Assembly: GCF_001419745.1 (NCBI RefSeq)
Contig: NZ_LIRJ01000070.1
Location: forward strand, 1-41,846
Direction of reading: 5' to 3'
From: Streptomyces silaceus
Lineage (GTDB): Bacteria > Actinomycetota > Actinomycetes > Streptomycetales > Streptomycetaceae
DNA length: 41,846 bases
This document shows, one piece after another, positions 1 through 8,041 of this stretch. A program made the position numbers and the translations under genes. Below the pieces are notes generated by a model. It made no database searches and had not been told where the DNA came from. It saw only the letters and a program-made list of their open reading frames with translations. Within the stretch, counting starts at the first letter, position 1, and the number at the start of each line of letters is the position of its first letter.

Positions 1-53
1 CCCCCTGACCCACCGCCCCGACCCCTTCGAGAAAGCGTCAAGAGAGCATCCAC

Positions 54-932
54 ATGTCGCATCCCGCACCCCGCACCGTCGCCGAGCTCACCGACGCCGT
101 CCTGGCGGGCGCGCACGGCCCCGACCCGGCCGGCCTCACCGTCACCAGCGCGTTCTGGCTGTACAACACCACCCGGCTGGCCGGCGGCGACGTCACGTAC
201 CACAACCACTATCTGCTGCTCCGCGTCGGCGACTCCTTCGGCGCCTGCTCGTTCGAGGCGGGTGAACTCGCCCCGGACTTCTGCGAGAACGCCTCGGGGC
301 AGCCCCTGGACAAGCTCCTGCGCGACGAGTCGGCGCCCGTGCGGACCGCCGCGCTCGACGCCTATCTCGCCCGGGTGCGCCCGCACCGCGACGCCGACGA
401 CGCCGAGCGCGTCCTGCTGCCCGCCGGGACGCCCGAGGTCCGCGCCGAGGCCAGGGACGCCGCCATCGCCGGCCTGCTGGACCTCGCGCCCGGCGCGCGG
501 GTCGCCCTGATCGGCGTGGTCAACCCGCTCGTCGCGGCGATACGGGAGCGGGGCGGCGTCTGCCTGCCCTGCGACCTGAACCTGCGCACGACCGCGTGGG
601 GCGACCCCGTCACCGACGACATGACCGAGGTCCTCGCGCGGGCGGACGCGGTGGTCGCCACCGGCATGACGCTCAGCAACGGCACCTTCGACCTGATCCT
701 GCGGCACTGCGTCGAGCACGGGGTGCCCCTGACCGTCTACGCCCAGAGCGGCAGCGCCGTCGCCCGCGCCTTCCTCGGTGCGGGCGTCACCGGCCTGAAC
801 GCGGAGCCGTTCACGTTCTCGCAGTTCAGCGCCGACGTCACCCCGATGTACCGCTACCGCGCCCCGCGCGCCGACGAGGCCGCGCCGCTCGTGGACGGAT
901 CCGCCACGCCCGTCGACGGAGCCGCCGCGTGA
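54..932 (+). CDS. DUF4213/DUF364-type putative metal-chelate protein
   Basis: A 292-residue protein with the DUF4213 N-terminal layout (about residues 5-95) followed by the Rossmann-like DUF364 half (about 135-255). The C-terminal half carries a nucleotide-fold-like strand near 'VALIGVVNP' and the conserved 'TGMTLSNGTFD' segment. Family members are proposed to bind heavy-metal chelates; none of the visible residues proves a reaction. The ATG is preceded by a GAGAG purine run. Its TGA overlaps the GTG of the MFS gene (GTGA), so the two are translationally coupled. The neighbouring exporter plus FecCD-type importer suggests a role in handling a metallophore or its metal complex inside the cell. 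The last 25 residues are low-complexity. The upstream part of the operon lies outside the window. Confidence 0.8.
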   Translation: MSHPAPRTVAELTDAVLAGAHGPDPAGLTVTSAFWLYNTTRLAGGDVTYHNHYLLLRVGDSFGACSFEAGELAPDFCENASGQPLDKLLRDESAPVRTAALDAYLARVRPHRDADDAERVLLPAGTPEVRAEARDAAIAGLLDLAPGARVALIGVVNPLVAAIRERGGVCLPCDLNLRTTAWGDPVTDDMTEVLARADAVVATGMTLSNGTFDLILRHCVEHGVPLTVYAQSGSAVARAFLGAGVTGLNAEPFTFSQFSADVTPMYRYRAPRADEAAPLVDGSATPVDGAAA

Positions 933-2284
933 GCGTCGACGCCACCAAGGACAACGCGCCCGCCGCGGCCGAGGAGCCCCTGCCGGGCGACCTGCGGATG
1001 GCCCGCGCGCTGTGGCCCGTGCTGCTCGCCTCGGCGGTCGGCCTGCTGCCCTTCACCGTCTTCAGCACCTACCTCGTGCCCATCGCCGACGAGGCGGGCA
1101 GCGGCGTCGCCGCGATGGGCGGGCTGCGCGGGCTCGGCGGCCTGGCCGCCCTCCTGGTGGGCACCGCGCTGGCGCCGCTCATCGACCGGGTGCCCAGGGA
1201 GTGGGCGGCGGCGGGCGCGCTCGTGGCGCTCGGCGCGTCGGCCGCGCTCGGCGCCGGCGGCAACTTCGTCCTGCTCGCCGTGTTCTGCCTGCTCGTCGGC
1301 GCCGCCACGGCCGTCCTCAATCCGGCGCTGACCGCCGCGGCCGCCGACCGCTTCGGCACGGGCAGGGCGGCCGGGCGCGCGGCGACGCTGGTCACGGCCG
1401 TCCAGTCCATGACCGCGATGCTCGCCGCGCCGGTCATCGCGCTGCCCGCGCTGTTCTGGGGCTGGCAGGGCGACCTGCTCGCCGTGACCGCCGTGTCGCT
1501 GCTGCTCGCCGCCGTGTTCGTCGCGCGCGGCAGGCACGCGGGCGGCGCACGGACGGCGGGCACCGGCGAACGCCTCGGCTACATCGCCTCGTTCAGGGCG
1601 CTCGGGGCGGTGCGCGGTGCCGTGCCGCTGCTCCTGATCGCGCTCCTGCGCACCGCCGTGTTCATGGGCTACCTCTCGTATCTGGCGGCGTTCTACGAGG
1701 AGCGGTTCGACCTGGACGCCGGTCTGTTCGCGTTCGTGTGGACGCTGAGCGGGGCGTCGTTCTTCGTCAGCAACCTCCTCACCGGACGGCTCACCAACGC
1801 GGACGAGCCGCGCGTCGGGACCGAACGGCTGCTCACCATCGGCCTGTTGGCGGCGCTCGTCTCCGTCGTCGGCTTCTACTTCACGCACTGGCTGCCGCTC
1901 GCCCTCGCGCTGACCTCGCTGCACGCCGCGAGCCACGCCGTCGTCGCGGCCTGCGTGGTGAGCCTCATCGTGCGGCGCTGCGGACCCGGGCTGCGCGGCT
2001 CGGCGCTGAGCGTCAACGCCGCCGGCATGAGCCTCGGCGTGTTCGTCGGCGCGGCGCTCGGCGGCGCGGGTCTGGGGCTCGCCGGGTACCCGGGCGTGGC
2101 GGCCGTGTTCGGCGCGCTCGTCGTCGGCGCGGTGGTGGCCGCGGTGCTCGTGCTGCGGGCGGGGCCGGTGCGGGACGAGGGCGAACGGGACGATGCCGTA
2201 CGGGACGACGCGGAACCGGAAGCGGCGGCACCGGACAAGGCGGTCCGGGACAAGGCCGGACCGGACCAGGCGGATCCCTCATGA
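929..2284 (+). CDS. MFS transporter, probable metallophore exporter
   Basis: A 451-residue membrane protein with about 12 hydrophobic segments and the fold of the major facilitator superfamily. The GTG start at 929 is chosen because it overlaps the upstream stop (GTGA) and gives a short cytosolic N terminus of about 30 residues before the first membrane helix. An upstream in-frame start would run deep through the preceding gene. The C-terminal 45 residues are a hydrophilic, charged tail made of repeated Arg/Asp/Glu/Ala/Pro units, unlikely to be structured. The stop overlaps the next ATG (ATGA). Placement between a DUF364 protein and a siderophore-type ABC importer suggests it exports the chelator that the importer retrieves; this is inferred from context only. 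Confidence 0.85.
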   Translation: MSVDATKDNAPAAAEEPLPGDLRMARALWPVLLASAVGLLPFTVFSTYLVPIADEAGSGVAAMGGLRGLGGLAALLVGTALAPLIDRVPREWAAAGALVALGASAALGAGGNFVLLAVFCLLVGAATAVLNPALTAAAADRFGTGRAAGRAATLVTAVQSMTAMLAAPVIALPALFWGWQGDLLAVTAVSLLLAAVFVARGRHAGGARTAGTGERLGYIASFRALGAVRGAVPLLLIALLRTAVFMGYLSYLAAFYEERFDLDAGLFAFVWTLSGASFFVSNLLTGRLTNADEPRVGTERLLTIGLLAALVSVVGFYFTHWLPLALALTSLHAASHAVVAACVVSLIVRRCGPGLRGSALSVNAAGMSLGVFVGAALGGAGLGLAGYPGVAAVFGALVVGAVVAAVLVLRAGPVRDEGERDDAVRDDAEPEAAAPDKAVRDKAGPDQADPS

Positions 2285-3399
2285 GCGCGACCGCCGAGGC
2301 GCCCGCCGGGTCCGCCGAGCCCGTCGAAGAGGCCACCCCCGCCGGCGTACGCGAACGCCTCGCGTCCCCCAGGGCCCTCGTCCTGACCTGCGTCGCTCTC
2401 TTCGTGCTGCTGCTCGTCTCCGTCGTCGTGGCGATCGGGCTCGGCGCGGCGGTGGTCCCGCCGGGCGAGACCGCCCGCTATCTGTGGGCGGCGCTCACCG
2501 GCGGGCGCATCGGTGCCGACGAGACGACGACGTACCAGATCATCTGGCAGATCCGCACCCCGCGCGTGCTCCTCGCCGCGCTGGTGGGCGCCGGTCTCAG
2601 CGCCGTCGGCGTGGCCATCCAGGCGATGGTGCGCAACGCGCTCGCCGACCCCTTCGTCCTGGGCGTCTCGTCCGGGGCCTCGGTGGGCGCGGTCGGCGTG
2701 ACCGTCTCCGGCGGGCTGGCCGCGCTCGGGATCTACGCGGTGTCCGCGGGCGCGTTCCTGGGTGCGCTCGTCGCCTCCTTCCTCGTGTACGTCGCCGCGT
2801 CGACCCGGGGCGCCCTGTCGCCGCTGCGGCTCGTGCTGACGGGCGTGGCCATGTCCCTCGGCTTCCAGGCCGTGATGAGCGTGATCATCTATTTCGCGCC
2901 GGACAGCGAGGCGACCGCCATGGTCCTGTACTGGACCATGGGCAGCTTCGGCGCGGCCTCCTGGGACACCCTGCCCGTCGTCTCGGCGGTCGTCCTGACC
3001 GGCCTCGTCGTCCTGCACCGCCATGGCCGCGCCCTGGACGTCCTCGCGCTCGGCGACGAGACCGCCGCGTCCCTGGGCGTCAGCCCGGACCGGCAGCGCA
3101 GGCGGCTGCTCGTCGTGGTCTCGCTGATCACCGGCGCGATGGTGGCGGTCAGCGGCGCCATCAGCTTCGTCGGCCTGGTCATGCCGCACCTGGTGCGGAT
3201 GGTCGTGGGCGCCACGCACGCCCGGGTCCTCGCGCTCGCCCCGCTGGTCGGCGCGGTCTTCATGGTCTGGGTGGATCTGCTGTCCCGGACGGCCGCCGCG
3301 CCGCGCGAGCTGCCGCTGGGCGTCATCACCGCGCTCGTCGGCGTTCCGGTGTTCATCGCGCTGATGCGGCGCAAGAGCCATGTGTTCGGGGGGCGTTGA
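2281..3399 (+). CDS. FecCD-family ABC transporter permease
   Basis: A 372-residue integral membrane protein of the FecCD/BtuC type that forms the channel of iron-siderophore, haem and cobalamin importers. About ten membrane helices follow a 35-residue hydrophilic N terminus. Family hallmarks are visible: 'RTPRVLLAALVGAGLSAVGVAIQ', the 'NPLADPFVLGVSSGAS'-like stretch (here beginning N-A-L-A-D-P), and the late 'GAISFVGLVMPHLVR' segment that contacts the ATPase. Only one permease gene is present, so a homodimer is expected. The ATG overlaps the MFS stop by ATGA and the ATPase gene begins one base after this stop. Confidence 0.93.
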   Translation: MSATAEAPAGSAEPVEEATPAGVRERLASPRALVLTCVALFVLLLVSVVVAIGLGAAVVPPGETARYLWAALTGGRIGADETTTYQIIWQIRTPRVLLAALVGAGLSAVGVAIQAMVRNALADPFVLGVSSGASVGAVGVTVSGGLAALGIYAVSAGAFLGALVASFLVYVAASTRGALSPLRLVLTGVAMSLGFQAVMSVIIYFAPDSEATAMVLYWTMGSFGAASWDTLPVVSAVVLTGLVVLHRHGRALDVLALGDETAASLGVSPDRQRRRLLVVVSLITGAMVAVSGAISFVGLVMPHLVRMVVGATHARVLALAPLVGAVFMVWVDLLSRTAAAPRELPLGVITALVGVPVFIALMRRKSHVFGGR

Positions 3400-3400
3400 G

Positions 3401-4174
3401 ATGGAACTCCGCATGACGGGGCTCTCGTACGTCACCGACGGGCGCAGCCTGGTGCGCGATCTGTCGCTCGACGTCGGCAGCGGCCGGGTCGTGGGCCTGG
3501 TGGGGCCGAACGGCAGCGGCAAGTCGACCGCCCTCAAGTGCGTGTACGGAGCGCTGCGGCCCACCCGCGGCACCGTCCGCGTCGGCGAGGACGACCTGTC
3601 ACGGCTTCCGCCGCGGCACGCCGCCCGGCTCGTCGCCGCGATGACCCAGGACGGCTCCGTCGACCTGGACTTCACCGTGGAGGAGGTCGTCGCGCTCGGC
3701 CGGGCGCCCCATCTGCGGGGCAACCAGGCGCTGGACGCCCGCGAACGGCGGCTGTGCGAGGAGGCGATGGAGCGCCTCGGCATCCGGCACCTCGCCCGGC
3801 GCGGCGTCCTCACCCTCTCCGGGGGCGAACGCCAGCGCGTCCTGCTCGCCCGCGCCCTCGTCCAGGAGCCGCGGATCCTGGTCCTCGACGAGCCGACCAA
3901 CCACCTCGACGTACGCCATCAGGTGGCGCTGCTCTCGCGGTTGCGGACCGCCGGGCTCACCGTCCTGGTCGTCCTGCACGACCTCAACCTCGCGGCGGCC
4001 GCCTGCGACCGCATCGGCGTCCTGAGCCGGGGCCGCCTGGTCGCCTCGGGCACGCCCGCGGAGGTCCTCACCGAGGAACTGGTCGCCGACGTGTTCGGCG
4101 TGCGGGCCAGCGTCGTCACGCATCCGCTGACGGGCGATCCGCAGCTGCTGTACGCGCTCGACTCCTCCCTCTGA
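3401..4174 (+). CDS. ABC transporter ATP-binding protein (siderophore type)
   Basis: A 257-residue FecE/FepC-type ATPase that powers the adjacent permease. It has a Walker A 'GPNGSGKST' near residue 33, a signature 'LSGGERQR' near 138, a Walker B 'ILVLDEPTNHLD' near 158 and a switch histidine in 'VLHDLN' near 192. The ATG at 3401 is used because it follows the permease stop directly and its product starts right before the first beta strand; an in-frame ATG at 3380 would add seven residues inside the permease gene. The order permease, ATPase, binding protein is a complete importer. Confidence 0.93.
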   Translation: MELRMTGLSYVTDGRSLVRDLSLDVGSGRVVGLVGPNGSGKSTALKCVYGALRPTRGTVRVGEDDLSRLPPRHAARLVAAMTQDGSVDLDFTVEEVVALGRAPHLRGNQALDARERRLCEEAMERLGIRHLARRGVLTLSGGERQRVLLARALVQEPRILVLDEPTNHLDVRHQVALLSRLRTAGLTVLVVLHDLNLAAAACDRIGVLSRGRLVASGTPAEVLTEELVADVFGVRASVVTHPLTGDPQLLYALDSSL

Positions 4175-4175
4175 C

Positions 4176-4216
4176 CTCACACCCCCTCCGGTCTCACACC
4201 TCTCTGATCTCACACC
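4176..4216 (+). repeat. Three direct CTCACACC repeats before the binding-protein gene
   Basis: The octamer CTCACACC occurs at 4176-4183, 4193-4200 and 4209-4216, so the repeats are 17 and 16 bases apart. They fill most of the 65-base gap between the ATPase stop and the binding-protein ATG. No hairpin is evident. The spacing of about 1.5 helical turns could suit a protein or RNA-level control that sets binding-protein expression apart from the membrane genes. It may also be a chance tandem expansion. Confidence 0.5.
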
Positions 4217-4239
4217 TCCTGCGAAAGGCGCCGACTGAC

Positions 4240-5238
4240 ATGTCCCCCAAACGATCCCTCGCCCTGGGCTCCGCGCTCGCGGGCACACTCCTCCTCGCCG
4301 GCTGCGGCGCGGAGGTCGGCCGGAGCGACGACAAGGCCGCCTCCGCGACGGTCACCGTCAAGCGGTGCGGCGAGGACGTGCCGTACAAGGTGCCGCGGCG
4401 CGCGGTCGCCTACGAGGGCGGCAGCGCCGACAAGCTGTTCAGCCTCGGCCTGACCGAGCACGTGCACGGGTACGTGATGCCGCCCGCCAACCCGCCCGTG
4501 AGCGAGTCCCCTTGGGCGTCGGAGTACGCCAAGGTGAAGATGCTCGGCGACGACCTGCTCAACAAGGAACTGGTCGTCGAGGCCAAGTCCGACTTCGTCG
4601 TCGCGGGCTGGAACTCCGGCTTCAGCGACCAGCGCGGCATCACCCCGAAGATCCTGGACAAGCTCGGCATCCAGAGCTTCATGCACACCGAGAGCTGCTT
4701 CAACTACCCCGGACACCCGGAGAAGGTCACGCCGTTCAAGGCGCTCTACAGCGACCTGGAGCGCCTCGGGAAGATCTTCCGCGTCGAGAAGAAGGCCGAG
4801 GAGGTCATCGGCGGCCTGAAGAAGCGGGTGGCGGCCGTGGAGGCGAAGGCGCCCAAGAGCGGAGCGCGCGTGCCGGTCTTCCTCTACGACTCCGGCACGG
4901 ACCAGCCGTTCACCGCCGGCAGCCAGGTCCCGCCCAACGACATCATCAAGAGCGCGGGCGGCCGGAACGTCTTCGACGGGCTCGACGAGCGCTGGACGCA
5001 GGTGACCTGGGAGGCCGTGACCAAGGCCGAGCCCGAGGTCGTCATCATCCTCGACTACGGCGACCAGCCCGCGAAGAAGAAGATCGAGTTCCTGAAGAAG
5101 TCCCCGCACACGAGGGAGCTGCCCGCCGTCAAGAAGAACAACTTCTTCGTCCTCGACTACAACGAGGGCATCAGCGGGCCGCGCAACATCGACGGCCTGG
5201 AGAAGTTCGGCACGTACCTGAGGGAGCTGAAGCGTTAG
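4240..5238 (+). CDS. Lipoprotein substrate-binding protein for a metal-chelate ABC importer
   Basis: A 332-residue type III (FepB/BtuF-like) solute-binding lipoprotein. The N terminus has basic residues, a short hydrophobic core and a lipobox L-A-G-C with the acylated cysteine at residue 21, so it should be anchored outside the membrane. The mature protein has the two-lobe arrangement joined by a long helix (about residues 180-205, rich in Lys/Glu). Conserved-looking stretches are 'KMLGDDLLNKELVVEAKSD' and 'WTQVTWEAV'. The ATG at 4240 is favoured by the signal peptide; a purine-rich GAAAGG lies about 12 bases upstream. Ligand unknown: a siderophore or other metallophore is likely, but cobalamin-like or F420-precursor ligands cannot be excluded. 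Confidence 0.88.
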   Translation: MSPKRSLALGSALAGTLLLAGCGAEVGRSDDKAASATVTVKRCGEDVPYKVPRRAVAYEGGSADKLFSLGLTEHVHGYVMPPANPPVSESPWASEYAKVKMLGDDLLNKELVVEAKSDFVVAGWNSGFSDQRGITPKILDKLGIQSFMHTESCFNYPGHPEKVTPFKALYSDLERLGKIFRVEKKAEEVIGGLKKRVAAVEAKAPKSGARVPVFLYDSGTDQPFTAGSQVPPNDIIKSAGGRNVFDGLDERWTQVTWEAVTKAEPEVVIILDYGDQPAKKKIEFLKKSPHTRELPAVKKNNFFVLDYNEGISGPRNIDGLEKFGTYLRELKR

Positions 5239-5313
5239 CCTCCCTCAGCCCTGCCCTGCTCTGCCCAGCCCGGCCCGGCAGCCCTGCCCTCGCACCCGCC
5301 CGGGGGGCTCGCC

Positions 5314-6732
5314 TCAGCCCTTGAGGGCCGCCGCGCCCTCGGCCGCCTGGCCGGCCGCCGTGGCGCGGGCCGCGGCGGCCTGGGCGCCCTGCCCCAGCTC
5401 GTCGGCGAGCCGCGCCTGGGCCAGCCAGTTGTAGGGGCAGACCGGGCGCAGATTGATGCGCTCGCTCAACAGCGTGCGGGCCAGTTCGTGGCGGCCCGCG
5501 CGCAGGGCGGCCTCCAGGAGGGTCTTGTGCACGGCGTCGCGCTGGGCGTGGCTCCCGCCGTACGCGCCCAGGCGGTGCCGCACGGGGAGCAGCAGGTCCA
5601 CGGCCTGATCGTGGCGCTCCTGCCCGTAGGCGATCAGCGCGCGGCACACGGGCAGGCCGACGTCCGCGGTCATGGCGCGGTTGGAGAGGCCGCGCCCGCC
5701 GCGCGCGACGTACGCCTCGCGCTCACGCACCAGGCGTTCGGCGTCGGCGATGCGGCCCGCGCCGACGTACGCCATGACCGCGTGCACGTCGTTGAAGGCG
5801 TAGTACGCGCCGTCGTGACGGGCGGCCCAGGCGTCGGCGAGCCGCTGCCACCGCTCGCCGACGTCCTGTCCCGCCAGGTGCAGCCGCCACAACAGGGCGG
5901 CTGCGTCGAGGAGTTCCATGGCCGCGCCCGTCGAGCCCGCGTGGTGCAGGGCCGCGTCGTAGATCTCCAGGACGCGGGGGACGTCGCCGGCCTCCAGGGC
6001 GTAGAGGCAGTAGTGCCACCAGTTGTGCACGTTGAGGTAGTTGCCGGTCGCCCAGGCGTCGGAGCGGGCGTCGAGATAGCGGATGCCGTCGGCGAACTGC
6101 CCCTGCATCTCGTAGGTGTGCACCACCGCGTGGATGGCCCACACGTCGCGCGGCCGGCGCTCGACGGCCTCGAACCCCGTCTCGCGGGCCTTGTCGTAGT
6201 GACCGGCCTCCTCCAGGCCGAAGGCGTACATGCCCAGGAGCGGGCCGTAGTGCGGATCGGCGTCGTCCCAGGCGGAGAGCGTGCCGCCGACGCGGTCGCG
6301 CAGCCGCGGGGCGTCGCCCGTGAAGAAGTCGATCTGGTGGCCGACGGCCAGGGCGAGGACGTCGCGCGGGTACTCCACGGTGATCTCGCCGAGCACGCGG
6401 CCCGCCTGGTGGATGTCGCCGCCCAGCCAGGCGGTGGCGGCGGCGACGTGCATGCGCTCGCGCGGTGTCATCTCCGCGCGGCGCACCTGTTCCTTGAAGT
6501 GCTCGAAGGTGTCGCGGGCGTCGGCGGCGTCCTTCTGCTCCGTGCCGAGCAGGCCGAGGTGGGCGGCGAGGACGTTGCCCATGACGGAGCGGGGCGCCGC
6601 GGCGAGCAACTGCCGTGACGCGTCGGCCACTTCGGCGCGGAAGAACAGCAGGTGGTCCAGCGCCTGCTCGTAGTGGCCGACGGCCTCGGCGCCGGTGTGC
6701 GACATCGGGTGACCGTGCCGGTCGCCTGCCAT
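5314..6732 (-). CDS. TTC38-family tetratricopeptide-repeat protein
   Basis: A 472-residue soluble protein built of helical pairs typical of TPR proteins. The segments 'DVLALAVGHQIDFFTGD', 'GLEEAGHYDKARETG', 'AIHAVVHTYEMQGQFADGI' and 'NVHNWWHYCLYALEAGD' match the arrangement of the TTC38-like family. Molecular function is unknown in bacteria. The ATG at 6732 is chosen because a strong Shine-Dalgarno (GGAAGGAG) lies just upstream; a longer frame extends to about 6870 but contains only low-complexity sequence. It converges with the importer operon across 75 bases, where I see no clear terminator. It stands alone as a transcription unit. Confidence 0.82.
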   Translation of the reverse strand: MAGDRHGHPMSHTGAEAVGHYEQALDHLLFFRAEVADASRQLLAAAPRSVMGNVLAAHLGLLGTEQKDAADARDTFEHFKEQVRRAEMTPRERMHVAAATAWLGGDIHQAGRVLGEITVEYPRDVLALAVGHQIDFFTGDAPRLRDRVGGTLSAWDDADPHYGPLLGMYAFGLEEAGHYDKARETGFEAVERRPRDVWAIHAVVHTYEMQGQFADGIRYLDARSDAWATGNYLNVHNWWHYCLYALEAGDVPRVLEIYDAALHHAGSTGAAMELLDAAALLWRLHLAGQDVGERWQRLADAWAARHDGAYYAFNDVHAVMAYVGAGRIADAERLVREREAYVARGGRGLSNRAMTADVGLPVCRALIAYGQERHDQAVDLLLPVRHRLGAYGGSHAQRDAVHKTLLEAALRAGRHELARTLLSERINLRPVCPYNWLAQARLADELGQGAQAAAARATAAGQAAEGAAALKG

Positions 6733-6842
6733 GATCGGCTCCTTCCGCGGGGACGCGCCGAGAGACCCGGCCGCCGGGTGGGGCGGCTCTCTCGGCGGGA
6801 CAGGACCCAATCCTGCCCGCCGTGACGTCACTTGACGCACCG

Positions 6843-6955
6843 TGACCGGCACGGAGGGCGACCCACACACGGCCCTCGGCGTCGACGGTGGGCCCGTCGG
6901 GGAAGCCCGCGCCTTCCTCGATTCGCCCGAACGGGCTTCTGTTCGCGACGTGTTG
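6843..6955 (-). pseudogene. Remnant of an SMP-30/gluconolactonase-like gene
   Basis: Read on the minus strand, about 35 codons translate to a segment with 'FPDGPTVDAEGRVWVAL', the conserved PDG and DAEG-VWVA core of SMP-30/gluconolactonase/LRE proteins. There is no start, no rest of the beta propeller, and the frame runs into unrelated sequence on both sides. It is best read as a decayed fragment. It lies next to a sugar-permease fragment on the other strand, so both may come from one lost sugar-catabolic locus. Confidence 0.62.
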
Positions 6956-6984
6956 ACCGTCGTGGTCCCTCACCCCCTTCCCGG

Positions 6985-7159
6985 ACGGAGGCGTCGCCAC
7001 GGTGCTGGGCACCGTGATCGGCGGCCCGGCCCTCGGCGTCCTCGACAACGGCATGTCCCTGGTCGGCGTCGGCACGGGCACCAGCAGGTCATCAAGAGCC
7101 TCGTGCCGCCGGCGGCGGTCGGCTTCGACGCGTGGAACAAGCGGAGGGCCGGCAGATGA
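6985..7159 (+). pseudogene. Remnant of an RbsC/XylH-type sugar ABC permease (C-terminal end)
   Basis: The plus strand encodes 'VATVLGTVIGGPALGVLDNGMSLVGVGT', then the frame breaks near 7081. One frame over, it continues 'QQVIKSLVPPAAVGFDAWNKRR' to a TGA at 7157-7159. Together these form the conserved C terminus of ribose/xylose-type ABC permeases, where the GVxTxWQQVxKGLV motif is normally unbroken. One indel plus the missing N-terminal 250 or so residues make it a pseudogene. It ends beside a strong hairpin (7162-7196) that was probably its original terminator. Confidence 0.72.
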
Positions 7160-7161
7160 GG

Positions 7162-7196
7162 CCGGCCGCCGCCCCGGGACGCGGGGCGGCGGCCGG
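7162..7196. terminator. Bidirectional hairpin terminator
   Basis: A perfect 15-base inverted repeat (CCGGCCGCCGCCCCG and its complement) surrounds a 5-base loop. It sits two bases after the permease-remnant stop and 18 bases beyond the end of the convergent gene at 7214. No U-tract follows, which is usual for Streptomyces terminators. It probably ends operon A transcription. Confidence 0.8.
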
Positions 7197-7213
7197 GAAG
7201 CGCGGCGGTCCGG

Positions 7214-8041
7214 CTAGCGGGGGCCCGCCGGCCGCTTCGCGAGCCGGGTGAAGTTGTCCTCGCCGTACCCGGCGTCCACGAGAGCAGCCAGGCGCTCCTG
7301 GACCAGGGACGCGACCGGCAGGTCGGGCGCGAGGCCCAGCGCGTTGCCGATGTCCTTCCGTGCCAGTCGTGCGCTGAACCGGCGCGGATGGACGTCGTCC
7401 AGCATCTGCCGGCCGAACCGCTCCAGCATGCGGCTCGCCCCCGACGACACCGCCAGCGCGTCCAGGACCGTCGCGGGCGCCAGGCCCGTCTGCCGTGCGA
7501 GTTCGAAGCCTTCGCCGAGGACCAGCACGTTGCCCAGGTGGATGATCTGGTTGACCAGCTTCATCGCCTGCCCCTGGCCGATGCCGCCGGTCCAGAAGAG
7601 GTGGCCGCAGATGTTCTCGACGAACGCGCGCACGTCCTCGTCGAGTTCCCCTTCGCGGGCGCCCAGGTAGCCGGTCAGGCGGCCGTCGCGGGCGAGTTCC
7701 GGGCTCCCCGACACCGGGCAGTCCACGTATCCGATCCCTCGCTCGCCCAGCAGTCCGGCCGCTTCCTTCGCCGCCCGGGGATCGTGCGAGGAGAAGTCCA
7801 CGACGAAGGCCGCGGTGCCGAGGCCCCGGACGACGTCCAGGACTTCGGTGGCGGACGGCAGGCACAGGGCCACGATCGGCGTGCCCCGCCCGTCGGCCGT
7901 GGCCTCCAGGCCGCCGCCCGCGACCAGTTCGCCGACCCGGCCGCGCTCATTGCCCGCGCGGACCGTGTACCCGGACCCGACGGAACGGGAAGCCATCGGC
8001 AGCCCGAAGGCACCCAGTCCGTACCACTCGACGATCTTCAT
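7214..8041 (-). CDS. 3-hydroxyisobutyrate-dehydrogenase-like NAD(P)-dependent oxidoreductase
   Basis: A 275-residue member of the beta-hydroxyacid dehydrogenase family. It has an N-terminal Rossmann fold with G-L-G-A-F-G at residues 8-13, the substrate-binding D-C-P-V-S-G at 107-112, and the catalytic-lysine motif 'KLVNQ' with Lys161. Family members oxidise 3-hydroxy acids or reduce the semialdehydes, or reduce imines; the substrate here is unknown. The ATG overlaps the cupin stop by ATGA. It is the last gene of operon A, so it probably acts on the small acid or amino-acid building block made by that operon. Confidence 0.88.
   Translation of the reverse strand: MKIVEWYGLGAFGLPMASRSVGSGYTVRAGNERGRVGELVAGGGLEATADGRGTPIVALCLPSATEVLDVVRGLGTAAFVVDFSSHDPRAAKEAAGLLGERGIGYVDCPVSGSPELARDGRLTGYLGAREGELDEDVRAFVENICGHLFWTGGIGQGQAMKLVNQIIHLGNVLVLGEGFELARQTGLAPATVLDALAVSSGASRMLERFGRQMLDDVHPRRFSARLARKDIGNALGLAPDLPVASLVQERLAALVDAGYGEDNFTRLAKRPAGPR

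Noticed and set aside
5239..5313. Terminator between the binding-protein and TPR genes
   Set aside because: Only a 5-base stem (CCTCA/TGAGG) and a 12-base direct repeat were found; too weak to annotate.
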